Assembly: GCF_004297405.1 (NCBI RefSeq)
Contig: NZ_SCVC01000030.1
Location: 303,221 to 367,220 of the forward strand
Length of the DNA stretch: 64,000 bases
Source: Reyranella sp.
GTDB taxonomy: Bacteria > Pseudomonadota > Alphaproteobacteria > Reyranellales > Reyranellaceae
Reading direction: 5' to 3'
Shown here piece after piece: positions 35,634-45,377 of the stretch. A program made the translations under genes and the position numbers. Under the pieces are notes generated by a model that was not told the origin of the DNA, did not search any database, and worked only from the letters and a program-made list of their open reading frames with translations. Position 1 is the first letter of the stretch, and every line of letters starts with the position of its first letter.

Positions 35634-36431
35634 CTAGTCCGATCTGACTGTTACGGCGTGATTGAGAGGGCCGTGGCCGCGGCCGAAGCCCGGTGCGGTC
35701 TCGATGGCCTTGCGCACATAGCTGCGCGCGCGCGCGACGGCGTCGTGCAGGCTCATCTTCTGGGCGAGGCTCGCGGCGATCGCCGAGGCGAGCGTGCAGC
35801 CCGTTCCATGCGTGCTGCGGCTCTCGATGCGCTGGTCTTCGAAGCGGTCGAAACGGCCATCGTGGAAGAGCAGGTCGACGACGCGATCGCCATCAAGATG
35901 GCCGCCCTTCATCAGCACAGCCTTGGCGCCGAGCGTCGCGAGCTTCTGGGCGGCGCGCTTCATGTCGGCTTCGACCCTGACAGGAAATCCGGCCAGCACC
36001 TCGGCCTCAGGCAAGTTGGGCGTGATGAGCGCCGACATCGGCAGCAACACGTCGCGTAGCGCGGTCTCGGCCTCGCTCAGCAGCAGCCGGTGCCCGCCCT
36101 TGGCGACCATCACCGGATCGACGACCAGCGGCACACCGGGCGCATACTTCTTGATCCCAGCGGCCACGACGCCGATGACCTCGGCGCTGTGCAACATGCC
36201 GGTCTTCAGCGCATCGGCGCCGATGTCGGTCAGCACGACTTCGATCTGCTGGGCGATGAAGGCGGGCTCGATAGCCACGACCCCGTGCACACCTTCGGTG
36301 TTCTGCGCCGTGAGCGCGGTGATCGCGGTGGCGGCAAAGCCGCCCATGGCAGTAACGGCCTTGATGTCGGCCTGAATGCCCGCGCCGCCTCCGGAATCGG
36401 AGCCGGCCATAATCAACACACGCCCTTTCAT
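35634..36431 (-). CDS. thiD: Hydroxymethylpyrimidine/phosphomethylpyrimidine kinase
   Basis: 265 residues. ThiD blocks are clear: AGSDSGGGAGIQADIKAVTAMGGFAATAITALTAQNT at the start, DPVMVAKGG in the middle and the anion-hole motif THGTGCTLASAIAA near the end. Phosphorylates HMP to HMP-P and HMP-PP in thiamine biosynthesis. It lies 8 bases after glmM on the same strand, so it ends the glmM operon. No TPP riboswitch is seen upstream, as expected inside an operon. Confidence 0.96.
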   Translation of the reverse strand: MKGRVLIMAGSDSGGGAGIQADIKAVTAMGGFAATAITALTAQNTEGVHGVVAIEPAFIAQQIEVVLTDIGADALKTGMLHSAEVIGVVAAGIKKYAPGVPLVVDPVMVAKGGHRLLLSEAETALRDVLLPMSALITPNLPEAEVLAGFPVRVEADMKRAAQKLATLGAKAVLMKGGHLDGDRVVDLLFHDGRFDRFEDQRIESRSTHGTGCTLASAIAASLAQKMSLHDAVARARSYVRKAIETAPGFGRGHGPLNHAVTVRSD

Positions 36432-36439
36432 GATTTCCT

Positions 36440-37789
36440 CTACGCCGCCGAACGCGGGATCGCCTCGATGATCTGATCGACGACGGCACGCACGAGATCG
36501 GAATCGTCACCCTCGGCCATGACGCGGATCAAAGGTTCGGTGCCCGACTTGCGGACCAGAATGCGCCCGTTCTTGCCAAGACGGGCCTCGGCATCGGCGA
36601 TCGCCCGCGTCACCACACCGGCGCCGAGCGCATCGTTGGCATTGGCGACGCGCACGTTCTTCAGGAACTGCGGCACCGGCTCGAAGGCGCGAAACGTCTC
36701 GCTGGCGGGCTTGCCGCTGCGGATCATTGCCGCCAGCCCCTGCAGGGCCGCCATCAGCCCGTCGCCGGTGGTGGCGTAGTCGGTCATGATGATATGGCCG
36801 GACTGCTCGCCGCCGAGATTGTAGCCGGCGCTGCGCATGCGCTCGAGTACATAGCGATCGCCGACCTGGGTGCGGATCAGCTCGAGCTTGCGCGCACCGA
36901 GATAGCGCTCCAGCCCCAGATTGGACATCACCGTCGCCACGATGCCGCGACCCGTGAGCCGGCCGTCGCGTACCCAGTGATCGGAGATCGTGGCCATCAA
37001 CTGGTCGCCGTCGATCACGCGGCCGCGCTCGCACACCAGCACCACACGATCGGCATCGCCATCGAGTGCAATGCCGATATGGGCGTGGTGCGTTATCACC
37101 TGCTCCTGCAGCACACCGGGATGGGTCGAGCCGCAGTTCCCGTTGATGTTGAAGCCGTCCGGCGACACGCCGACGGGCACGACTTCGGCTCCCAGCTCCC
37201 AAAGCACGGTGGGCGCCACCTTGTAGGCAGCGCCGTTGGCGCAATCGACGACGATCTTGAGGCCGCTGAGGTCGAGCGCCTTGGCGACGGAGCCCTTCAC
37301 CGCCTCGATATAGCGGCCATCGGAATCGCCGATGCGCTTGGCGCGGCCGATATCGGGCGAAGCGGCGAGGTTTAACTGATGCGGCGAGGCGACCAGCGCA
37401 CCGATCTGGGTTTCGACAGCATCGGAGAGCTTGAAGCCGTCCGGGCCGAACAGCTTGATGCCGTTATCCTCGTAAGGATTGTGCGAAGCCGAGATCATGA
37501 CGCCGACATCGGCCCGCATGGAGCGGGTCAGGAAGCCCACGGCGGGCGTCGGCAGGGGCCCAAGCAGCAGCACATCGACGCCAACCGACAGGAAGCCCGC
37601 CGTCAGCGCCTGTTCGATCATGTAGCCGGAGAGCCGCGTGTCCTTGCCGATCACGGCGCGATTGCGATGGGCGCCGCGGCGAAAAACCTGCCCGGCGGCC
37701 ATGCCGATGCGCATAGCGATCTCGGCAGTCATGGGCTCGCTGTTGGCGCGGCCACGCACGCCGTCGGTTCCGAAAAGAGTTCGAGGCAT
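36440..37789 (-). CDS. glmM: Phosphoglucosamine mutase
   Basis: 449 residues. FGTDGVRG near the N-terminus, the active-site phosphoserine in ISASHNP (Ser102), the metal loop DGDADR and the phosphate-binding [15 protein letters not shown] at the end identify GlmM. Converts glucosamine-6-phosphate to glucosamine-1-phosphate on the way to UDP-GlcNAc for peptidoglycan and LPS. Starts 10 bases after the folP stop; the folP-glmM pair behind ftsH is a conserved bacterial order. Confidence 0.97.
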   Translation of the reverse strand: MPRTLFGTDGVRGRANSEPMTAEIAMRIGMAAGQVFRRGAHRNRAVIGKDTRLSGYMIEQALTAGFLSVGVDVLLLGPLPTPAVGFLTRSMRADVGVMISASHNPYEDNGIKLFGPDGFKLSDAVETQIGALVASPHQLNLAASPDIGRAKRIGDSDGRYIEAVKGSVAKALDLSGLKIVVDCANGAAYKVAPTVLWELGAEVVPVGVSPDGFNINGNCGSTHPGVLQEQVITHHAHIGIALDGDADRVVLVCERGRVIDGDQLMATISDHWVRDGRLTGRGIVATVMSNLGLERYLGARKLELIRTQVGDRYVLERMRSAGYNLGGEQSGHIIMTDYATTGDGLMAALQGLAAMIRSGKPASETFRAFEPVPQFLKNVRVANANDALGAGVVTRAIADAEARLGKNGRILVRKSGTEPLIRVMAEGDDSDLVRAVVDQIIEAIPRSAA

Positions 37790-37799
37790 CGATCTTAAT

Positions 37800-38669
37800 C
37801 TACTTCATTGCCGCCCAGACCGCGAGGGCCTGGCGGGTTGCCATGACATTGTGGACACGCACGATGGCCGCGCCGCGCCGCACGGCTTCGACGGCCAGCC
37901 ATACCGACGCCGGATCGCGATCGGCAGCGGTCGCAAGCCCCGTCAGCTTGCCGATGAAGCTCTTGCGCGAGCAGCCGATCAGAACGGGATAACCCGCTTC
38001 GGCGAAGCGGCCCGCGCCGGCAATCAGCTCCAGCTCCTGCGCGACGCTCTTGCCGAAGCCAATGCCCGGATCGAGGGCGATGCGCTCGCGCTTCACCCCG
38101 CCCGCTTCGCAGGCCGCCGCGCGGTCGAGCAGGAACGTCCGGATATCCTCGACAGCATCGGCATAGGCCGGACCAGCGAAAGTGTTTTCCGGCAGGCCAC
38201 GCCGATGCATCAGGATCACATCGGCCTCTTTGCCGGCGACCAGCGGCAGCATCGCCTCGTCGTCGCGCAAGGCCGAGATGTCGTTCACGATCCGCGCACC
38301 GGCCTCAAGCGCGGCACGCGCGACCGAAGCGCGGCGCGTATCGATCGAGAGGGTAAGGCCGTGCCGGGCCAGGCCCTCGACCACGGGCAGGATGCGCCGA
38401 AGCTCATCCTCTGGCGAGGTCGGCTGCGAGCCGGGCCGGGTCGACTCACCACCGATATCGATGATGTCGGCACCTTCCGCGACGAAGCGCAGGCCATCGT
38501 CGATGGCCCGCGCGGGGTCGAGGCGTTCACCGCCGTCTGAAAAGGAATCGGGTGTCACATTGACGATCGCCATCACCAGAGGGCGATGGCGATCGAGCGG
38601 GAGCCCCGCAAAACGAGCCGTCAATCTTTCGGCTTCAGACGCCAGGCTGCGGTTCGGGATTGGCGCCAC
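37800..38669 (-). CDS. folP: Dihydropteroate synthase
   Basis: 289 residues. [16 protein letters not shown] is the first pterin-loop motif, [13 protein letters not shown] the second, and [19 protein letters not shown] and VRVHNV follow. Joins p-aminobenzoate to the pterin pyrophosphate in folate synthesis; the target of sulfonamides. The annotated start overlaps the ftsH end by 35 bases. No clear later start was seen, so coupling to ftsH translation is likely. Confidence 0.96.
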   Translation of the reverse strand: MAPIPNRSLASEAERLTARFAGLPLDRHRPLVMAIVNVTPDSFSDGGERLDPARAIDDGLRFVAEGADIIDIGGESTRPGSQPTSPEDELRRILPVVEGLARHGLTLSIDTRRASVARAALEAGARIVNDISALRDDEAMLPLVAGKEADVILMHRRGLPENTFAGPAYADAVEDIRTFLLDRAAACEAGGVKRERIALDPGIGFGKSVAQELELIAGAGRFAEAGYPVLIGCSRKSFIGKLTGLATAADRDPASVWLAVEAVRRGAAIVRVHNVMATRQALAVWAAMK

Positions 38670-40581
38670 CCGGTGCCGTGCCCGTCTGCCCCGAACTCGT
38701 CGGGACCGACGCGCGGCGGCGGCGGTCGGGACCGGCCCCGCCCGTGTCGTCGCGCACGATCTTCTCGCCGCGCAGGATCTGGTCGATCTCGTCCCTGCTC
38801 AGCGTCTCGTATTCGAGCAGCGCCTTGGAGACCGTGTGCAGATCGTCCATGTGCTCCGTCAGGATGGTGCGGGCATGGCTCTCGGCCTCCTCGATCAGGC
38901 GGCGGACCTCCTGGTCGATGAGCTGGGCGGTCGCCTCCGAGACGTTCTGCGTCTGGGTGACGGCGTGGCCCAGGAACACTTCCTGCTCGTTCGCCTGATA
39001 GCGCACGCGGCCGAGCTTCTCGGACATGCCGTAGGCGGTGATCATGCCGCGCGCCGTCTGCGTGGCGACCTGGATGTCGCTGGCCGCACCCGTCGTCACG
39101 TTCTCCGGACCGAACACCAGCTCCTCGGCCATGCGGCCGCCGAACATGATGGCCAGCCGCGACTCGAGGTACAGCTTGGTGTGGCTGAGATGATCGCGTT
39201 CCGGCAACTGCATGGTGACGCCCAGTGCGCGACCGCGCGGGATGATCGTCACCTTGTGCAGCGGATCGCTCTTCGGCACGTGCATGGCGACCAGCGCATG
39301 GCCTGCCTCATGGTAGGCCGTGAGCTTCTTCTCCTCGTCGGTCATCGCCATGGAGCGACGCTCGGTGCCCATCAACACCTTGTCCTTGGCGTATTCGAAG
39401 TCGCCCATGGTCACGAGACGCTTGCCGACGCGGGCCGCGCGCAACGCCGCCTCGTTCACGAGGTTGGCGAGGTCGGCACCGGAGAAGCCCGGCGTGCCAC
39501 GTGCCAGCACGCGCGGCTCGACGTCCGGCGCCAGCGGCACCTTGCGCATGTGGACCTTGAGGATCTTCTCGCGGCCGCCGACGTCGGGGTTCGGCACGAT
39601 GACCTGACGGTCGAAACGGCCCGGCCGCAGAAGCGCGGGATCGAGCACGTCCGGCCGGTTGGTCGCGGCGATCAGGATGACGCCTTCGTTGGACTCGAAG
39701 CCATCCATTTCAACCAGCAACTGGTTCAGCGTCTGCTCGCGCTCGTCGTTACCGCCGCCCAGGCCGGCACCACGATGGCGGCCGACGGCGTCGATTTCGT
39801 CGATGAACACGATGCAGGGCGCGTTCTTCTTCGCCTGCTCGAACATGTCGCGCACGCGGCTCGCGCCGACGCCCACGAACATCTCGACGAAGTCGGAGCC
39901 CGAGATGGTGAAGAACGGCACGTTGGCCTCGCCAGCGATGGCGCGCGCCAGCAGCGTCTTACCGGTGCCCGGAGGGCCGACCAGCAAGCAGCCCTTGGGA
40001 ATCTTGCCACCCAGGCGCTGGAACTTCTGCGGGTCCTTCAGGAAGTCGACGATCTCCTCGAGTTCGGCCTTGGCCTCGTCGATGCCAGCAACATCCTCGA
40101 AGGTGACGCGACCGTGCTTCTCCGTCAGCAGTCGTGCTCGCGACTTGCCGAAGCCCATGGCACGGCCAGTACCACTCTGCATCTGGCGCAGGAAGAATAT
40201 GTAGACACCGACAAGTACGAGGACGGGCAGCCAGCTCACGAAGATGCTGCCGAGGTTCATCCCTTCTTCCGCCGGCCCGGCATCGACCCGGTCGACGTTC
40301 TTGATCAGCAACGGCATGAGCTGATCGTCGGGCGGCGTGGAGGGCGCGTAGGTCGAGAACTTCTGCACGCCGTTGCGCGGCTCGCGGAAGGTGCCGTTGA
40401 TGGTGTTGCCCTGGATGCGGACGTCCTGAACCTGGCGCTGCTCGACGGCGCGCACGAAGTCCGAATAGGAAATTGTATTGCCGGCTGTCCGGGTCGCCCC
40501 ACCCTGGAACACGCTGTAGAGCAGCGCTAGCAGCAACACGATGACAATCCAAAGGGCGGCGTTGCGATTAAACGGGTTCAC
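38635..40581 (-). CDS. ftsH: ATP-dependent zinc metalloprotease FtsH
   Basis: 648 residues. Two membrane segments (about 9-26 and 113-131) flank a short periplasmic domain. The AAA domain has Walker A GPPGTGKT (202-209), Walker [10 protein letters not shown] and the [23 protein letters not shown]. The zinc site is HEAGH (424-428). The inner-membrane hexamer degrades misfolded membrane proteins and regulators such as LpxC and sigma-32. Follows tilS by 12 bases, the usual tilS-ftsH order. The last ~35 residues are a Pro/Gly-rich tail. Confidence 0.98.
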   Translation of the reverse strand: MNPFNRNAALWIVIVLLLALLYSVFQGGATRTAGNTISYSDFVRAVEQRQVQDVRIQGNTINGTFREPRNGVQKFSTYAPSTPPDDQLMPLLIKNVDRVDAGPAEEGMNLGSIFVSWLPVLVLVGVYIFFLRQMQSGTGRAMGFGKSRARLLTEKHGRVTFEDVAGIDEAKAELEEIVDFLKDPQKFQRLGGKIPKGCLLVGPPGTGKTLLARAIAGEANVPFFTISGSDFVEMFVGVGASRVRDMFEQAKKNAPCIVFIDEIDAVGRHRGAGLGGGNDEREQTLNQLLVEMDGFESNEGVILIAATNRPDVLDPALLRPGRFDRQVIVPNPDVGGREKILKVHMRKVPLAPDVEPRVLARGTPGFSGADLANLVNEAALRAARVGKRLVTMGDFEYAKDKVLMGTERRSMAMTDEEKKLTAYHEAGHALVAMHVPKSDPLHKVTIIPRGRALGVTMQLPERDHLSHTKLYLESRLAIMFGGRMAEELVFGPENVTTGAASDIQVATQTARGMITAYGMSEKLGRVRYQANEQEVFLGHAVTQTQNVSEATAQLIDQEVRRLIEEAESHARTILTEHMDDLHTVSKALLEYETLSRDEIDQILRGEKIVRDDTGGAGPDRRRRASVPTSSGQTGTAPGGANPEPQPGV

Positions 40582-40593
40582 TTTTGCCTTCCG

Positions 40594-41685
40594 CTAAGTG
40601 GGGCTATTCCCAAGATGGGTTGTGTCGACGCTGCCGCAAGCGAAAAAAGCAGCAGGGATGAGAGGCTGGCCTCCCTTCCTGCCATTTTCAGGGCAGACAA
40701 TCCACAGCAGGCGACGGCTGGTTTCGGCCTGCCGCAGCAAGAATCGACAACCTGACAGCGTAAAATCCTGGCTGCGGCCCGATTTTCCCCGGGCGGGCGT
40801 GCTGGAAAGTCGCGCCATGGCCCGGTCGAGCCGGTCCCGCCGCGGCGGATGATCGCCGCCGCCCAGCGCCTGGACGATCCGGCTGACCAGCCGTCGTTGC
40901 AGTCCTGCTGGGATTTGCACGAAGCCCACCCGGTCGAGTGCGACCGCCCCCTCCCGGTCGAGCTCCAGCAGCACCACACCGGCTTCAGCCACCTGTGCCT
41001 CCTCGTCGGCACGCTGGCCGTCAACCGCAGGCAGGTCTGGCGCGACGACACCCGCAGCCCGCAGGCGCGCCCGTTCGAAGCGGGGGTCCACATTCGAGGG
41101 ATCGTCGATCCAGGCGATGCGTCGCGCCTGGAGCGTCGCCGACAGCCTCGACCGTGGCACGGCAAGCAACGGCCGGAGCAGCCGAACATCGGGCCATTCG
41201 AGCAGCGCCGCCATGCCGGCGAGCCCGTCTGCGCCGCTCTGGCGCGCTGCACGCATGGCCACCGTCTCGGCCTGATCGTCGGCCTGATGGGCGACCAGCA
41301 GATGAAGGAGGCCCTGCCGACGACAGGCATCGCGCAGCAGACTATAGCGTGCCTCGCGGGCGGCCTGCTGCAGACCGGTCTCCGGTTTCGGTCCCGTCCA
41401 GTGCAGCACCCGGCTCTCGATGGCTTGACCGGCCAGCAGTTGGCAGGTCGCGGCCGCTTCGCGGGCCGCCTCAGAGCGCAGGCCATGATCGACAATGAAA
41501 GCGATGGCCTTGCCACCACGCTCGCGCGCCCATTGATCGGCCAGCAACGCCAGGCAAAGCGAATCACGTCCGCCCGAAACGGCAACGGCCAGTTCGGGAC
41601 GCGCCTCGAAGGGCGCGAACGACGCCATCAGGCGCGCGAATTCAGGACCGTCGACGGGTGGTGAAGCGATAGCCTCGTCGCTCAC
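40594..41685 (-). CDS. tilS: tRNA(Ile)-lysidine synthase
   Basis: 363 residues from a GTG at 41685 that overlaps the cpoB stop (GTGA); an 84-codon extension upstream is the cpoB shadow. The PP-loop ATPase motif is AVSGGRDS, followed by IVDHGLR and VAHQADDQAETVAMR, all standard for TilS. Puts lysine on C34 of the tRNA(Ile) with anticodon CAU so that it reads AUA. Essential housekeeping gene. The C-terminal part is shorter than in enterobacteria, as is common in this class. Confidence 0.95.
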   Translation of the reverse strand: MSDEAIASPPVDGPEFARLMASFAPFEARPELAVAVSGGRDSLCLALLADQWARERGGKAIAFIVDHGLRSEAAREAAATCQLLAGQAIESRVLHWTGPKPETGLQQAAREARYSLLRDACRRQGLLHLLVAHQADDQAETVAMRAARQSGADGLAGMAALLEWPDVRLLRPLLAVPRSRLSATLQARRIAWIDDPSNVDPRFERARLRAAGVVAPDLPAVDGQRADEEAQVAEAGVVLLELDREGAVALDRVGFVQIPAGLQRRLVSRIVQALGGGDHPPRRDRLDRAMARLSSTPARGKSGRSQDFTLSGCRFLLRQAETSRRLLWIVCPENGRKGGQPLIPAAFFACGSVDTTHLGNSPT

Positions 41686-42386
41686 CCGCAGCCGTTCTTC
41701 TGGCGCTCCTGGTCGATCCGACGCTTCTGCAGATCGGTGGCGCGCGGATAGTCCTGGCTGAAGCGGGCGAATATCGCACAGGCATCGGACTTGCGATTGA
41801 GCGCCGCCATGGTGATGCCGAGCTTGAGGAGATTGTCCGGCCCTTTGGGGCTCGCCTTGTAGGCCTTGTAGCCTTCGGCGAAGGCCGTCATCGCGTTCTG
41901 GTAGTCGCGGCGGGCATAGTAGGTCTCGCCCAGCCAATACTGCGCGTTGCCGGCAAGCTTGTTCTGCGGGTTGCGCTGCACGAAGGTCTTGAAGCCGCGC
42001 TCGGCGCCGGCGTAGTCGCCCTCCTGCAGCTTCTTGAAGGCGTCGTCATAGAGCTGGTCGGCGGAACCGCCACCGTGCGAGGGAGCGGCGCTCGGCGCTG
42101 GCGCCGCCGCCTGTGCGCCGGGGCGCGGCGCCGGACGGCCACCGCCTCCACCGCCCTTTTCGAGCTGCTCGATGCGGTACTCGTAGTCGGTCTGCATCTT
42201 CTCCAGCTGCTGCTGCAGTTGGGCATTGCGATGCTGAAGCTGCTCGATCTGGCCGGTCATCATCGTGATCGACTGCTGAAGTTGGTTGAGCCTGTCCTCG
42301 GTGTAGACGTCACCGCGCTGCGCGGCAGCAGCCGTTGGCAGGGCGAAAGCGAGGAGAAGCGCGAGGCGAGACGGGAGGATCTTCAT
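41682..42386 (-). CDS. cpoB: Cell-division coordinator CpoB (YbgF)
   Basis: About 234 residues from the ATG at 42386 (MKILPSRLALLLAFALPTAAAAQ, a clean signal peptide); an ATG at 42404 is also possible and neither has a strong ribosome binding site. After the signal comes a coiled coil (DRLNQLQQSITMMTGQIEQLQHRNAQLQQQLEKMQ), a Gly/Pro/Ala linker and three TPRs (DDAFKKLQEGDYAGAERGF, NKLAGNAQYWLGETYYARRDYQNAM). Periplasmic partner of Tol-Pal that ties outer-membrane constriction to peptidoglycan synthesis. A terminator separates it from pal. Confidence 0.94.
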   Translation of the reverse strand: MKILPSRLALLLAFALPTAAAAQRGDVYTEDRLNQLQQSITMMTGQIEQLQHRNAQLQQQLEKMQTDYEYRIEQLEKGGGGGGRPAPRPGAQAAAPAPSAAPSHGGGSADQLYDDAFKKLQEGDYAGAERGFKTFVQRNPQNKLAGNAQYWLGETYYARRDYQNAMTAFAEGYKAYKASPKGPDNLLKLGITMAALNRKSDACAIFARFSQDYPRATDLQKRRIDQERQKNGCG

Positions 42387-42444
42387 GACTGATGATAGTT
42401 TCATACCAAACGCGGCCATTTTCAGGCATGACCGCCCTGCCTCC

Positions 42445-42477
42445 AAACGAAAACGCCGGTCGCGAGGCGACCGGCGT
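42445..42477 (-). terminator. Rho-independent terminator after pal
   Basis: Perfect 11-bp stem ACGCCGGTCGC/GCGACCGGCGT with a three-base loop. On the minus strand it is followed by TTTTCGTTT, 22 bases after the pal stop. It should end or attenuate tol-pal transcripts before cpoB. Confidence 0.8.
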
Positions 42478-42498
42478 ATGGGCAAAAGGCGAAAGCCC

Positions 42499-42963
42499 CT
42501 ATTGCAGCGCACTGACGGCGCGGCGGTTGCGCGCCCAGGCGGCCTCATCGGAGCCGACCGGATCAGGACGCTCCTTGCCGTAGCTGATGGTCTTGAGACG
42601 AGCGGCCGGAATGCCCTGGCCGATCAGATACTGCCGCGCCGCGTTGGCGCGGCGCTCACCGAGCGCCAGGTTGTACTCGCGCGTGCCGCGCTCGTCGCAA
42701 TGGCCCTCGATGGTGACCTGATAGTTCGAGTACTTCTTCAGCCACTCGGCTTGGCGGTTCAGGGTCTGCCGGCCCTGATCGTTGACGGTCGACATGTCGG
42801 TGTCGAAAAATACGCGATCGCCGACATTCTGACGGAAATCAGCAACCGAGCCCGGAGTCACGGTCGTGGTCGCAGCAGCCGCCTGCTGCTGGTCGCTGTT
42901 GCTGCTGCAGGCTGCGATGAGAACCATCGCAGCGATGGCCGTCAAAGCCTTGATCATGCGCAT
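42499..42963 (-). CDS. pal: Peptidoglycan-associated lipoprotein Pal
   Basis: 154 residues from the ATG at 42963. The lipoprotein signal ends in LIAAC, with Cys as the lipidated residue. The OmpA-like domain has VFFDTDMSTV, VTIEGHCDERGTREYNLALGERRA (the diaminopimelate-binding region) and the terminal ISYGKERP. Outer-membrane lipoprotein that binds peptidoglycan and TolB. Follows tolB on the same strand in the classic tolQRAB-pal order. Confidence 0.97.
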   Translation of the reverse strand: MRMIKALTAIAAMVLIAACSSNSDQQQAAAATTTVTPGSVADFRQNVGDRVFFDTDMSTVNDQGRQTLNRQAEWLKKYSNYQVTIEGHCDERGTREYNLALGERRANAARQYLIGQGIPAARLKTISYGKERPDPVGSDEAAWARNRRAVSALQ

Positions 42964-43038
42964 ATGTCGATCCACTCCCTGACAAAATCGACCCGGCGCA
43001 GGTAACGCTCGGGCCGACAAAAAAGATCATAGTTTCCG

Positions 43039-44376
43039 CTATTGCGGAATCAAGGGTGACCAGGCCGGATCCGAAGCATCGGTCGGCGTCGGCACCTGTC
43101 GTTCGAAGCGGCCCGTGATGTCGACCTGATGAATCGTCACCGCCCCTGCCCGGCCAGCACCGCTCGGCTGTCCGCGGAAGAACATGAGCACACGACCGTT
43201 CGGCGCCCAGGTCGGACCTTCGACCAGGAAGCCGCTGGACAGCATGCGCTCGCCGCTGCCGTCGGGTCGCATCACGCCGATGCCGAAACCACCCGACGAA
43301 ATCTTGGTGAAGGCGATGAAGTCGCCGCGCGGCGACCAGACCGGCGTGGCATAGCGGCCCTCGCCGAAGCTGATGCGCCGCTCGCCGCCACCACCCGCGC
43401 TCATCACATAGAGCTGCTGCGCGCCGCCGCGGTCGGAGTTGAACACGATCTGCGAGCCGTCGTTGGAGTAGCACGGCGAGGTGTCGATGGCCGGCGTGTT
43501 GGTCAGGCGCCGAAGCTGCCGGCCGCGCACGTCCATCTCGTAGAGATCGCTGTTGCCGTCGGCCGAAATGCTCATCACGACCTTAGTGCCGTCAGGCGAG
43601 AAGCGCGGTGCGAAGCTCATGCCGGGGAAGTTGCCCAGGAGCTCGCGGCGGCCCGAATCGACGTTCTGCAGATAGACGCGCGGCGGCGTGTTGTTCTCGC
43701 CGTACGCCATATAGACGATTTCCTGCAGGGTCGGCGAGAAGCGCGGCGTCAGCGCGATGGTGCGGCCATCGGTGATGTAGCGGTTGTTCGCGCCGTCCTG
43801 GTCCATGATGGCGATGCGCTTGGTGCGGTTGTTGCCCGGACCGGACTCAGAGACATAGGCCACGCGCGTGTCGAAATAGCCTTCCTCGCCCGTGACGCGC
43901 TTGTAGATCGCGTCGGCGATGATGTGGGCGAGACGACGCCAGTTGCTGGGCTGGCTGGTGAAGGAGAGTCCTGTCGCCTGCTGGCCGACCACGACATCCC
44001 ACAGGCGGAAGTCGACCTTGATGTTGCCGCCGGACGAAGCGACCTGTCCGACCACGAGACCGGCCGCGCCGACCTGGCGCCAGCTCGGAAATTGCGGTGG
44101 CGCGGTGGCGTCGACGTTCTGCTGAATGTAGGAGCCCGGCGGAATCACACGGAACAGGCCCGAGTTCTGCAGGTCGTTGCGGATCACACCCGCCATCTGC
44201 GCGCCCACCGCATCGCCCTTGAAGTCGACGATGGCGATCGGCACCGGCTCGAATGAGGGCCTCGTCATGTCGATGGTGAGCTGCGCGCGTGCCGGCATTG
44301 TCGTTCCGGCTGCAAGTGCAACACCACCCATCATCGTCAAGCGTCGGGGAAGCTTCATCTCGAACCTCGTCTTCAT
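43039..44376 (-). CDS. tolB: Tol-Pal system beta-propeller protein TolB
   Basis: 445 residues; an ATG six codons in (44358) is an alternative start. The signal peptide ends near ARAQ. The N-terminal alpha/beta domain (VPIAIVDFKGDAVGAQMAGVIRNDLQNSGLF) is followed by a six-bladed propeller with repeated FSPDG/WSP motifs (RFSPDGTKVVMSISADGNSDLYEMD, PCYSNDGSQIVFNSDRGG). Periplasmic; shuttles between Pal and TolA during outer-membrane constriction. Confidence 0.97.
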   Translation of the reverse strand: MKTRFEMKLPRRLTMMGGVALAAGTTMPARAQLTIDMTRPSFEPVPIAIVDFKGDAVGAQMAGVIRNDLQNSGLFRVIPPGSYIQQNVDATAPPQFPSWRQVGAAGLVVGQVASSGGNIKVDFRLWDVVVGQQATGLSFTSQPSNWRRLAHIIADAIYKRVTGEEGYFDTRVAYVSESGPGNNRTKRIAIMDQDGANNRYITDGRTIALTPRFSPTLQEIVYMAYGENNTPPRVYLQNVDSGRRELLGNFPGMSFAPRFSPDGTKVVMSISADGNSDLYEMDVRGRQLRRLTNTPAIDTSPCYSNDGSQIVFNSDRGGAQQLYVMSAGGGGERRISFGEGRYATPVWSPRGDFIAFTKISSGGFGIGVMRPDGSGERMLSSGFLVEGPTWAPNGRVLMFFRGQPSGAGRAGAVTIHQVDITGRFERQVPTPTDASDPAWSPLIPQ

Positions 44377-44402
44377 GGGGCGTGGTTATACCGTGAGGGG
44401 AT

Positions 44403-45356
44403 TTAGTAGTCGCGTGGATCGAAGTTGAAAGTAATCGTCTTCCAACCGTTGAACTTCTCGGGCGAAAGCGGCCAAGGCTGGCACCGCGGATTCATGATGG
44501 CGCGGTGTGCTGCATCGGCCGCAGCACGAAAGACCGGATCGCTGCCGTAGCGTCCGGTATCGCGCACCACGGCTTGCACCGGCGTGCCGTTCTGATTCAT
44601 GTCGACGACCAGCGTGATGATCATCGCCTGGTCGCGTGCCCCACCCTGCGTGTTCCAGCACGGCCTGATCTTCTGACGCACGCCTTCGATCTCGCTCGCC
44701 GTGACGACGGCGGCAAGATTCGGGGCGGCAGGCGCCTGGCGCGTGATCTGCTGCACAGGCTTGGGTTGCTGCTCAGGCGTCTGCACCTTCTGGTTCGACT
44801 GCTTGTTCTTCAGGATGTCATCCAGGAGTGCATCAACGCGGTCCGGTTTCGGAGGTTGCGGCTTGGGTGGCGGCGGTTTCGGCGGCTCGGGCTTCTTCAC
44901 CTCGGCAGGCTTCGGCGGCTCCGGCGGCTTCTTCTCCTCGACCTTGGGCGGCTCCGGCTCCTTGGGCTTCATCGCCACGGCGTCCTCGACCGGCTTCGCG
45001 GCTTCGGTCTTGGGCTTCTCCTCGGGCTTGGGCGGCTGCGGTTTGGCCTCTGTCGTCTCCGGCTTCGGCGTCGGAGGTGACGGCGGCGGGTCGGCCGTCT
45101 TGGGCGGCGGCGCCTTGGTCGTCTCCTGCGCGATCGGCGCGTCCTTGGGCTGCGGCGGCGGGTTGCCCACCGTCGGAGCCGCAGCCTTCTTGTCGATCGC
45201 TTCGAACTCGACCATCACCGGCTCGGGCTCCATCAGCGGCGGCTTGCTGAAGAAGTCGAGATTGAGGATCGCCGCCCCCAGCACGAAGACGTGCACCATC
45301 GCCGACACGATGGCCGGTGTGCGCATCTCCAGGCTGGCGGGGTGACGGTCGAACAT
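44403..45356 (-). CDS. tolA: TolA (TonB-like energy transducer of the Tol system)
   Basis: 317 residues. One N-terminal membrane segment (VSAMVHVFVLGAAILNLDFF) is followed by a long Pro/Lys/Glu-rich spacer (about 45-190) and a C-terminal globular domain (EIEGVRQKIRPCWNTQGGARDQAMIITLVVDMNQNG...). Links TolQR in the inner membrane to TolB/Pal. The Pro-rich spacer, rather than the Ala-rich helix of E. coli, is typical of alphaproteobacteria. 21 bases after tolR. Confidence 0.93.
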   Translation of the reverse strand: MFDRHPASLEMRTPAIVSAMVHVFVLGAAILNLDFFSKPPLMEPEPVMVEFEAIDKKAAAPTVGNPPPQPKDAPIAQETTKAPPPKTADPPPSPPTPKPETTEAKPQPPKPEEKPKTEAAKPVEDAVAMKPKEPEPPKVEEKKPPEPPKPAEVKKPEPPKPPPPKPQPPKPDRVDALLDDILKNKQSNQKVQTPEQQPKPVQQITRQAPAAPNLAAVVTASEIEGVRQKIRPCWNTQGGARDQAMIITLVVDMNQNGTPVQAVVRDTGRYGSDPVFRAAADAAHRAIMNPRCQPWPLSPEKFNGWKTITFNFDPRDY

Positions 45357-45377
45357 TCTGCGCTGCGTCTCCCTCGA

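Noticed and set aside
38182..40530. 782-codon rightward frame opposite folP and ftsH
   Set aside because: Pure antisense shadow of FtsH, whose AAA and zinc motifs are intact.
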